Below the pieces are notes generated by a model. It did not search any database. It was not told the origin of the DNA and saw only the letters and a program-made list of their open reading frames with translations. A stretch of DNA of 64,000 bases from Macrosoma leucophasiata (Eukaryota; Arthropoda; Insecta; Lepidoptera; Hedylidae): assembly GCA_036365455.1 (NCBI GenBank), contig JAWQUS010000022.1, forward strand, positions 1,612,001 through 1,676,000, written 5' to 3'. This document shows, one piece after another, positions 51,533 through 62,000 of this stretch (position 1 is the first letter of the stretch; each line of letters starts with the position of its first letter). A program made the position numbers and the translations under genes.

Positions 51533-52806
51533 CTGAAATGATAAAAAATAAATAAGAGATTAAGAGATCAGCAATATTATACAAAAAATATATATTCGAC
51601 GACCCGGTTAGTCCAGCGGTGCGAAACCACCGTTTGATTCGTAGGGTCGCGGGTTCGATCCCCGCTCCGGAACAAAGATTTGTATGGCCTACAGATATTT
51701 GTTTCAGGTCTGGGTGTTTGTGTATGTGTTGTATGTGTACAACGGCACCCACGACACAGGTTTATACCTACTGTGGGACCGTGAGTGTAAGCGTATTTTA
51801 TTATTTTTTTTATATTACTGGTGGTAATAGGTAGGTTCCACGTGTAGCACGTGTAGGTAACGTTCCAGTAGCTCGAGGGAGTAGGCACCACCGCATTACC
51901 TAACCCATCTGCCACTAAATGGTAGTGTTTGGCACTATAGTATTCCAGTTAGACGGTAATGTATGGCCCTATAATAACTATAACAGAGACATGACACAAG
52001 GTCTCAGGGGTGGCAACGCATCTGGTGGTAGAGCTCCAGTAACGGAGCTCGCGGGCGTAAGCACCACCGCATTACCTAATATACTTGCCGCTAAATGGTA
52101 GTGTTCAGCACTATCGTGTTCCGGTCAGGTGGTAATGTACGGCCCTGTAATTTCCGGCACAGAGGCATAGCACCTAATGCCTCAGGAGTGGCAGCGCATC
52201 TGCATTTTGACCTCCGGTCATTGTGTGGGTGTCTATAGGCTGCAGTCATCACTTAACATCAATGTGAACTGCATGCTTGTTTGCCACTATTGGTACATAA
52301 AAAAAAAAAATCTGCATTTTGTCCTCTGGTTTTTGTGTAGATATCTATAGGCTGCAGTCATCACTTAACATCAATTTGAACTGCATGCTTGTTTGCCACC
52401 TTTGATAAATAGAAAAAAAATGAACAAAATAAAAGAGGTATCCCGTAATCCAACCAACTAAATTGTTTACACCATTTAAAAACGCAGTTTATAAAGACAA
52501 AGTATCGCTAGTATGCGTTATTGCAGTAAATATGTAAGAACTTAAACTAACCTTAATTGTTGGTTAAAATCATCTTGCACAATGTCATCCTCCCAATTAT
52601 CTTCCCAAACGGACACATCCTCATCGTCAGCGTCCTCAGTACCCCAGTCTGTAGTAAAATTAAGGATTTATTGTTAAAAACATCTTAAACTTAACATGTA
52701 ATGGAAGTAACATGAACACAAAAAATTACTAACTTTCCGCGGGGAATTCTTCAAATTCATCGTCCTCTTCGAGCAGACCAAGATCTACTTTCTGTTTGTC
52801 TGCCAT
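51493..52806 (-). CDS. Sem1: SEM1/DSS1, 26S proteasome lid subunit, complete
   Basis: Small acidic, largely disordered protein that tethers the proteasome lid and also works in TREX-2 mRNA export and with BRCA2. Exons on the minus strand: 52806-52734, 52648-52552, 51532-51493; 210 nt, 69 residues (human 70). Residues 1-24 read [20 protein letters not shown] then FPAE; next come [20 protein letters not shown] and [13 protein letters not shown], ending [12 protein letters not shown]. The two acidic ubiquitin-binding stretches with WEDNW are intact. Human has Asp where this protein has Asn at the exon 1/2 junction. The tail after DDFxxQLR is divergent. Introns are 85 bp and 1019 bp; the second holds SINE-B and BMC-like insertions. 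Confidence 0.95.
51597..51812 (+). repeat. SINE-B, SEM1 intron 2
   Basis: Head GACCCGGTTAGTCCAGCGGT with GGGTTCGATCCCCGCTCC, body CTGGGTGTTTGTGTATGTGT and CGACACAGGTTTATACC. The cleanest SINE-B copy. Confidence 0.8.
51822..52422 (+). repeat. Old BMC-like element with a younger one inserted in it
   Basis: The older copy (GTAGGCACCACCGCATTACC ... GGTGGCAACGCATC) resumes after the insertion with TCTGCATTTTGTCCTCTGG. The younger copy occupies about 52022-52311 and ends with a pure A-run. Confidence 0.8.
52022..52311 (+). repeat. Younger BMC-like element
   Basis: TGGTGGTAGAGCTCCAGTAA to TTGCCACTATTGGTACATAA plus A-run. Close to consensus. Confidence 0.8.
52552..52648 (-). CDS. Sem1: SEM1 exon 2
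   Basis: CTACAG acceptor; codes [20 protein letters not shown] and [11 protein letters not shown]; donor GTTAGT, phase 2. Confidence 0.94.
52734..52806 (-). CDS. Sem1: SEM1 exon 1
   Basis: Codes [20 protein letters not shown] and FPAE plus one base; donor GTTAGT. The ATG is the only in-frame start and matches the family start. Confidence 0.94.
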
Positions 52807-53007
52807 TATTTGTTAAATTAAAGGAATAAAACAATCTCCAATTAGCTATTTAGCTGATTCACGAAGAGAATTTTTGCCCTAGGAGATTTTTGTCAATTTT
52901 TGACAAGTCACTGTTTCTGTTCGGCGAATTATTAAGTATTGCCAGTTGCATTTTATATGAAACTACCAATTTATAATATACCAATCATATTTGCATTTGC
53001 ATTTTAA

Positions 53008-53330
53008 ACTGCCTCAGTAGCCTAGAGGTAGCAGGCCACTATTACTACGCTGCGGTCCTGGGTTCGATTCCCGGGTAGGAACTATCTAAAATAATGGTGT
53101 AAAGTCCTCTATTTCTGCTTTTATATGGATTTTTCCATTTCTGGAAATTACTCAGTACCTCGAAGTTTGGTAATGTGCCCGGAGTTGTCAACAGGCTTGC
53201 CATCTGTTACATGGACCAAAACGTAACCAGCGAATCGTGGGTGTTTGCATGTATGTATAGCTTTATGCATGCATTTACCTCTGCCTACCCCTTCAGGTAT
53301 TACACGCGTGAAGTAACGAAGTTACGTTTT
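53008..53330 (+). repeat. SINE-A, full length
   Basis: CTGCCTCAGTAGCCTAGAGG, GGTTCGATTCCCGGGTAGG, CATGGACCAAAACGTAACC and TATTACACGCGTGAAGT. Confidence 0.8.
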
Positions 53331-53373
53331 TATAACGTATTTATCCCGCGTATTTTAAACTAAAACGATTTTA

Positions 53374-53447
53374 AATCATTGAATCATCATCATGTTTCGG
53401 TTCCTTCTCAGCTTCGTCATCCCAGGCAGATAAATCGAGCGAAACCC
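53374..53447 (-). CDS. Possible terminal exon, acidic, gene unknown
   Basis: After GATGTTTCCTTAG, one frame codes VSLDLSAWDDEAEKEPKHDD and DSMI, then TAA (entered in phase 1). The composition is exon-like and acidic, reminiscent of DSS1-type or trafficking adaptors, but I cannot name it. It lies 568 bp upstream of the SEM1 start, on the same strand. No partner exon was found between 53460 and 55720, so it could be chance. Confidence 0.3.
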
Positions 53448-53459
53448 TAAGGAAACATC

Positions 53460-55721
53460 ATTATCTTATTCTTTTATTTTTTACATTTATAAAGCGCCTC
53501 CAATAAGTTCTCTTCCATCCCAGAAAAATGCCTTCAAACGTAAAGTTTAATCCGCTATGATTAAACCATTTATTTTATGAATTATGTAAATTCCATGTAA
53601 ATCAACGTCGATCTGTCTGAAATCGATTTTATTTATTTTATCTTTCCAGTGCAGCCAATAGTACATCAGGTGGACTTAATGCTAGGTGGCGGTAACATAC
53701 TCTACCAGTCAATCATTTACCAATTTTAAATATCCCGAGTTAATTAATTATATTTTAGCTCGAATATTAGGCATGCTATCATCGGTATTTTTTATATCAG
53801 TAAGCGACAAGCAAGTACCGTTTACGTAAATGGTAAGTAAAACTGTAGCTTATAAGAAATGTTCAACCAGAGATTTCGATGCACTGTCACTCCTGAGGCC
53901 TAAGGTATTATGCCTCTTTGCCGGAAATTTAAGGGCCTACTGTTGTACTACTACTATTTCCTGGGTTTTCGTAGATAAATCAAAGAACTAAATCAAGTTT
54001 TCCCTGCACGGTAATAAGTGTCTTCAAAAATATGTAGCAATTTGAATGTCTGCTACAAAACGTGCAAAATCCTGCATCAGAAATCGGTTTTCTATCTAAT
54101 CCATTTGCCATTTGATTAGATTAATAGCATTTTTTTCTATTAAAAAAAAAATATTCTCAATTATTAAATGCCCTTTTAGTTCGAAGATTACGTAATTAGA
54201 GGCGCTCTAGCAGAGGTCCTAGGGTAGTATCATTTTCATGGGATTTTTGTAGACGAATCATAGAACTGCGCGAATAACATTTGCGCTGGAAATTAATAGG
54301 TTTGTATAAAATATAATGATTTGAATTTCTGTTACATCTATACTGAACAAGCGTTCAAGGAAATGAAAAACACATTTTATTTTTATTCACACATTTATTT
54401 TCTATTTTCATACATTATAGTGATTGAGTAGTCAATCTAATACATAATGCATATCGTAAAACGTTTTGGTCACAGAATAAGTCTTTCTAACATAAAAGTT
54501 AGTTAGATCTGTTTAGGCAAGGTAAGGATGCCCAGTTTTTGCCTCTGCGAACAAGTGTCAAGGCAACTATACATATTTTCAATTCCCGTGCATTTTTTTA
54601 TCGTGTATTCTAGAAATAACAGATGAACTTTTTTATGGCGTTTCTTAAACCCATTTTTTTTCACTATTCATTTGTTTTCGATACAAAAACATTTGTAATT
54701 TGAGTTTTGTAAAAAAAGTAGTAAAAAATAATCACTCCTTCAAACTCAAAGCGCGTTAATTAAGTTACTTTGAATGAATCCCTCAAGTTACCATAAAAAT
54801 ATGACAGTTGATTTCTTATTGTCCTTGGACCCTTTGACCCAGATGGACCCTATAGGGTCCATCTGCTGCTTCAGCGATTCGGATGTAGAACCCTTGTATA
54901 ATAGTTTTAATTAACGAATAATATTTTATTAATATAACCATAATGAATTAAAAAACAAAATGCTTAATTCCAATAATTTTATATAACGATGTTATTCTTA
55001 AACTCTTTCGGATTCAGATTAAAATTTAGAAAATTGCTTTTATTCTGTCAATTTTGAATGATCAAATTGTATTTTTGTTTTCTTAATAATCACTATAAAA
55101 TAAGTCAAACCATGATCCCATAAATTTTAATGGACACATTTATCATGCATATATCTTATTAAACTTATACTAAACATATCACAACATATTATCACAATAA
55201 TCAGACTACGAAATTGTATACTTCATTATTCTCATGACAATATTGCAAACAAAAAAATATATTTAAATAAGTAAATAGCGGATTACAAAATCTGTGTCTG
55301 TATGACTAAGAACCCATAGCTTATGCATTGATTCGTAAATATCTATTTAAATTTCATTTTTATAATTGTATAAGTACACTAAGTACTACATACCTACTTT
55401 TAGCAAATATTGTTCTACATATCGCGTGAAAATTTTAGTTCTTGGAATAAAAAGGAATCATACTCAACTATACAACATCTACAAAAACTTGTAAAATAAT
55501 TTGTAAACAACATAAAATATTTTTACATACACATAAAATAAATCGCCAATAATTAAGGCTTGGCCTAAAAAAATATCTTAACATTAATTAATGATACAAT
55601 CGATCTCGAGTTACTACCATAATAACTCCTAATGGATTGACTGGCAACACCAGAAAACTTTTTAATTTTCAGGCAATGACTTGCCGTTTAAATGACAACC
55701 GTTTAGAAATTAATTAAAAAT
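53460..55721. other. Gene-free interval; ASB-like 3' UTR probably at right
   Basis: Holds an inverted LINE 3' UTR scrap (53642-53715), a BMC-like scrap (about 53870-53940), a pair of diverged direct repeats (53945-54060 and 54225-54345, sharing GTAGA-GAATCATAGAACT-like words) and the GGACCCTATAGGGTCC block at 54845. 54350-55721 is very AT-rich and probably includes the ASB-like 3' UTR. Confidence 0.45.
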
Positions 55722-56042
55722 TTAACTGCACTTAAAAAGTAAATAATCGTGAAGAGTAACAGGTGTTTCTAATTTTTCGACCACGTGAACGAGCGTAGTT
55801 CCGAAATATTTACGTAAAAATATTCTGCATTGCGCTAATAAAGAAATGGGATTTTTGGCGCGTTCAATTAAATTCTGTTTTTGAACGGCAGTTAAGATGG
55901 AGTTTCTTTTTATCATGCACAAGTCGAAGGCTTCGGCAGCTTCCAGAAGAAGATAGAAGATGTGCTCGTACTCTTCGGCTGTTACGTTTTGGAGGTGGTT
56001 GAGAATGCCATCGGGGTCACGGAATTGCGTCTTCATAATGAC
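55722..56042 (-). CDS. ASB-like last exon (SOCS box)
   Basis: TTACAG acceptor; codes MKTQFRDPDGILNHLQNVTA, EEYEHIFYLLLEAAEAFDLC and the SOCS box, ending in FKCS-TAA. A hAT-M1 MITE lies 39 bp upstream of the acceptor, so an open frame running from the MITE into the exon (to 56234) is not the real start. Confidence 0.9.
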   Translation of the reverse strand, partial: VIMKTQFRDPDGILNHLQNVTAEEYEHIFYLLLEAAEAFDLCMIKRNSILTAVQKQNLIERAKNPISLLAQCRIFLRKYFGTTLVHVVEKLETPVTLHDYLLFKCS

Positions 56043-59000
56043 CTGTAACAAAAATAAGTTTTTGATTATTATGTGGGGAGGCATAGAGCAACACGGGCCA
56101 CCGGCCGCGGCGGACCGGAGGGGAGTAGCCATAGCGTTTGTTACCGATGCAAAACAGTCTGTCATTTTTTGCGGGGGGAAATGCGTGCGACACACACGAT
56201 CACTACAAAAATCGTCTATTACTACGAAACTCACACCTTGACTTTAACAAAATACAGAAACAATTTCACGCACACATTTAAACATCTAGGCGACAGGTAT
56301 AGGCCCATTTGGGCTTGTGCTTTGACAGAGGGGAAAGCCTGCATTTGGCTACTCCCCTCCTATGTTGCTCTATGGGGGAAGGTGGCAAACAAGCCTGCAG
56401 CTCACATTCATGTTAAGTGATGACTGCAGCTTATAGAGATCTACACAAAAACCAAAGGTCAAAATGTAGATACGTTGCCAAAATACCGTTATGGGGCCAT
56501 ACATTACCATCTAACCCGAACACTACCATTTAGCGGCAGATAGATTATGTAATGCGGTGGTGCCTACGCCCTCGAGCTCTTGCACTGGAACTCTACCACC
56601 ACCAGTAAGTGTAATTTCCTTTTTTCTGATTTCTTTCTTATTTGCTAGACCTACTTGAAGGTTTACCTAGACTTCAGACAGTACAACTCGTTTCTTCCCA
56701 CCACTTTGGTTCATTTAAGTAAAGTTTTCTTGAGCAAATTGTGTAGGAACGGGTGGATATGTTCCTCTAACGAAACGGGTGAATTTAAGGTGATAGGGCC
56801 GCAAGTGCCGCAACACAACGATTAGCGTTGGGAATTTGTGAAGACGGCAACCCTTGCGAAAACTTCGTATGTGCGATGCAACTCGGTATCACGCCATCTA
56901 TCGCACTAGACAAGCACTTTGTATTTCTTTAGTATTTCACTAGATGGCACCTGCAGTGGAAGCTACAATACTATTTGATAAGGTTAGAATTAAACTCACT
57001 CTAGCTCCCTGTGCGAGCAGCATGGTGACGATGTGACGGCAAGGTTCGGTGTTGCTGGCGAGGTACTCCGCCAGGGCTGGTCGGAGCTGAGCACCGTCGT
57101 CTTCATTGTAGACCTTCAGGTTTGGGTCTGCACCGGCTTCTAAGAGGATCTGAAGAAGAGATTGCATTTAACTGGTGGTCTTCAGTAACGTAGCTGAGAC
57201 TAAAATTGATTATTCCACCTTTTATGTCCGATATAACTGTGCCTAAAATAAAAAAAAAAACTGATAATGCCTATAGATCAAAGGAAAACCTAAAGATAAA
57301 AGATGGAATAGTTTGAAATATATTAAAGAGCTTAATTTATTCCTCATAAGTACCCCCTTTTTCTTAGATTTCTTTAGTTTAGTCGTTACGTGTACATGGT
57401 AAGGTCACTTTCCATGTGTGCACCCAATTTCAACTCAATTGGTTCAGTACATTCGGAGAAAATCGGCTGTGAGAAAGAGATGTACAAGATCTAAGGGTTT
57501 TGTTTGTTCCTTTTGAAATACGGCAACTTAAAAAAATAATCTTACTTTGACAATTTGCTTCCTATTCGTTATGTTGTCGGAGCAGGCGACGTGGAGTGGC
57601 GTGCCAATCACTGAACTCGATGAATTCACCTGTGCACCTAGAAAGCGAGGTTTATTCATTTATTTATTTTATTTATTTATTTATCGAACTTAAATCTAGC
57701 ATTACAGGTTTTGCCCAATGCGATAGACAAGCAAAATAAAAATTAATGACGTTTAAGAATTATTAAAGTCAAATAAAAGAAAACATTCAGATCACCCACT
57801 TTACGAAATAAAAATAAAAATGGAATCAAATAGTTTGACGACCCGGTTAGTCCAGCGGTGCCAAATACCGTTTGATTCGAAGGGTCGCGAGTTCGATGGC
57901 CGACCCGCAAATATTTGTATGGCCTACAGATATTTGTTTCGGGTCTGGGTGTTTGTGTATGTGTTGTGTGTGTACAACGGCACCCACGACACAGGTTTAT
58001 ACCTTGTGTGGGGCTGTGATTGTAAGAAAAAAAAACAATACGTATATACATAGTCATAGATCAATAAAAAAGCCGAAAATAAAAGTTTCTTTTTTACATC
58101 ACGAAGTACAGTACCCAGCAAGGAATATTGCAAATCGAGCCTACGAAAGAGACAATCGGCTAGTTTCGACTTCGTAAAGCGTTATGTCTGCTGCCATAGA
58201 GCAACACGGGCCACCGGCCGCGGCGGACTGGAGGGGAGTAGCCATAGCGTTTATTACCGATGCAAAACAGTCTGTCATTTTTGCGGGGGGAAATGCGTGT
58301 GACACACACTACAAAAATCGTCTATTACTACGAAACTCACACCTTGACTTAAACAAGATACATAACCAATTTCACGGATACATTTAAACATCTAAGCGAC
58401 AGGTATAGGTCCAATTGGGCTTGTACTTTGACAGAGGGGAAAGCCTGCATATGGCTACCCCTCTCCGGTCCGCCGCGGCGGCCGGTGGCTCGTGTTGCTC
58501 TATGGTTAATGCAATTACGCGGGGTGAATGTAGCAGTGTTCCACAATAAAAGGTAGGTTATTACAAATACGCAGGGTGGATAGTGAGTCACTACTAGTGA
58601 CCAGCAGTGTCCTGATAAAACTACTGCCACTGCGATCACCAACCCGCATGCCAAGCGTGGCGATTATGGTATGTCCCCCTAGGTCTTTGTGTCTATAGGC
58701 TGCAGTCATCACTTATCATCAATGTGAACTGCAAGCTTGTTTGCCGCCTTCATTATATAAAATAACCCTTACCAGCTGCCAAGAGCATCCGAAGCACCTC
58801 CACGTCTCCCTTCAGTATTGCCAAGTCTAATGGGCTGGGCTTGTTCAGGTCAGGGCAGTCGTAGTTCACCCTGGCTCCCTGCTTGATGAGAAGGTTCACC
58901 ACGTCTGTGTTACCTTGAGAAAATAGAAGAGGGTTCTTAATTTTTAAAGTTGTAAGTAAACACTGGGGCGCAACTAGGGGAGGGGGGCCCGCACTGGGTG

Positions 59001-62000
59001 CCATCATCATATAACATCAGCTGCATGCTTGCTTGCTACCAAACTTAGAAAAATCAACGGGTTGCAATCTGGGAGTGACGGCAGAATTAAAAAGTTGAAT
59101 ATTTGTAGTGTGTACTACGTCATACATGCACACACTCTCCTAATATTGTACCAATGTATGTTATACAATTATATTAACGGAGAATAAATCGAACCTTCAA
59201 CTGGAACAGTCGTTTTTCATATTAACCTCTCTACATGGCGACCCTGCCAGTGCCGCCTTCGGGTGGTACCGGCGCACAAGTGGCAGTTTATGTATAATTT
59301 GTATATTAATTAATATATTAATATGATTATATAATATTACATATGGAAAAAGTGACAACAAAAAACGAGAAAATACATAATATGAAGAAGATGTGATGAC
59401 AATCAGTTTTTTTTAATCGAAGATGTACTAGTAAGACCTTTTGAATTCATCTGAGATGCGGATGCTACATGACGATTTTTTTGTCGTAAGAAAAAACAGA
59501 AGAAGACATGATGACCAGTAGAGTCGTAAGAAAAAACAGAAGGAGACGTGATGACCAGAGGAGTCGTAAGAAAAACAGAAGGAGTCATGATGACCAGAGG
59601 AGTCACCAATAATTTCTGGAAAATATAAGAGGATTTTGAAGCGTGAAGGTGCTAAGTTGGCCTACACGGTGTGACTGTGACCACATGTCAAGAAGTTCAG
59701 AATACAATTTAATGGAGGTATCTTTCTTCGTGTATTTTTTTTTTCTAAATTTTCCTTTGATTTTAAATGTTTTTGTATGTTATTTTATGCATTTTGTTGT
59801 CATTTTTCTTAGTATGATGGGGTAACTATTACTTATTATGAGGATTTTATATGATTGTAAGTGATAAGCATCCAAAATATAGGTATTTAAGAAAAATATT
59901 TCTTGCTTGAATTTTACCTAACTACACATATTTTCAGTGCTGACATAAAAATAAGAAATACGTATTTAGCTTAGCTCACACATATATTTGATTGAATAAA
60001 TTACTATTGTATTAATGGGGATATTGTTAGTGTAACATACCTAATTATTGAAAAAAAATTGTAACGGTTTTATATTGTAGAAAAAAATGTTTATTTGGGT
60101 ACTTATCACTGTAAGTTAGTATTTTATTTTTACTCATATATTACAATTAATCGGCTTGTTGACGAGATATATTTAGATCTCCATTTAATTTTGATTAATA
60201 CATGTCTTGTACTTATTTTCAATATGTACTGTTTAAAAGCGCTATCAGTTAATGTTTTACGGACTTTTTTTATGAAGTGTATTGTTATATTCTAATGAAA
60301 TATGTAGGTTATATATAGTAACGTAAGTATATAGTATTGGTTTTTAACGAATGTGACTTAAATAGGTAAAGATTTCACATAGTACAATTTATATAAAGTC
60401 TATAAATAGATCATATAGTATTGTCATTTGCGTACAAAGACAGTAAGTAGGTAGAGACGCCGCATTCCATCACGCGTCTGTTATTACATCTCAAATTGCA
60501 GTATGCGAACTTGTGTCACTAGGCATTGTTTCTATGCAGTTTTAAAATTGTTGAAATGATTTATTTTTATACACTAAATTGAGATAACTTTGCAATGTTC
60601 GATGTATTTTGGCGATTATTATTATTGTTAAAATTAATATTTTGACCACATTGTACATTAATCAGATTTTAAATAATGTGAAGTAGGAGTTTGGATATGA
60701 AGGGAAGAAGTAGTAGATACTTAATTAAAACAGATATTTAAAGATTGTTTGAATGAGCGAAGTGAGTTGGTTTCGAATAGAATCATTTTGTTGTCAAGGC
60801 ATGTAAATGGGTAGATTTTTTTAAAAAGTGGATTTTGAAAGACTTGAGATAGCTGATTTACAGATGTTTAAAGTAATGTGTGTTTTTGGAAAGTATTAGA
60901 TGCTGGGATTTCTGATGGCTGTATGACTTATGATGACCCATCAGACTGATCACCTGATAGTTATTGTAATTTTTATGAGCTGATGTTTTCAACTTGTGTA
61001 GCAGATTTTTGAAAATGTAAGGATATTGAGTGGATTATTGAAAGGAATGGTTAAGGTTAGTGATGATTTATTTGCGCTATTCGTATTTAACAAGGAGCCG
61101 AGTTGCACTGTTAAACGAATAGGTGTAAAGTAAGTAGGAAGATACACCAGAATACAAGACAGGCACGGAATCCTTGTTTATTGATCATGTCTCGGTCGAG
61201 CTACCATTTGTGAAGATACTTGGACACTATTTATGATGACGTGTTAAAAGAACTGCCTGTAAGAAGATTATTATGTAGAAGAATTATGAAATGTGAATGA
61301 GATGTGTACACATAAAATAAAATATTCTTGTATTCTGTAATGTTGTAATAATAGGTCAATGTACCAAAAGAAAAATATGTATCTTTCCAAGGAAAAGTTG
61401 ATATGTAGATAGAAGAGTGATACGGATTATAGAAGTGAATAGAATGTGAAAAGAAAGGAGAGAATGAAAATGATTTAAAGTGTAAAGTCGGAAAGTGAAT
61501 AAGATTTGTTGATAAAAGTTAATTAAAATTTTTGGTTTGAAGGCTAACAGAATTAAAAAAAAAGAGGATGTATTATAATGATTTTTTTTATTTCGAGTAA
61601 CTGAAATATTTTTGATTAAATTTGTAATAAGATAATACATGTATTGTTAACATAAATGTACATCAGACAAATAATTCTATTATATATTTTTTTCTAGTAA
61701 AAATCTCGTCAACTCGTCAACAAAGCATTAGGATTTAAGTTTATTTTTTAAAAGTTGGGTGTTATTTACATACATATTTTCTAAATTTGTGATTTAAAAC
61801 TGAAATAAATAAAATATTACAATGTTGAATTGTGTTAAAAATACGTAATGAGTATATCTATCTATATACATTTTTTATTAGTGATTAATGAATTGTTTGT
61901 TTAATTTTTATGCAAAAAAAATGTATTCCATCATTTTTCTTTTTCTCAAACACAGGGGAGGTGTAGTGTGTACTACGTCATACATGCACACACTCTCCTA

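Noticed and set aside
55722..56234. 170-codon frame read as a complete gene starting MSFVVIDDFC
   Set aside because: The first part is the hAT-M1 MITE read through an intron; the true exon begins at 56042.
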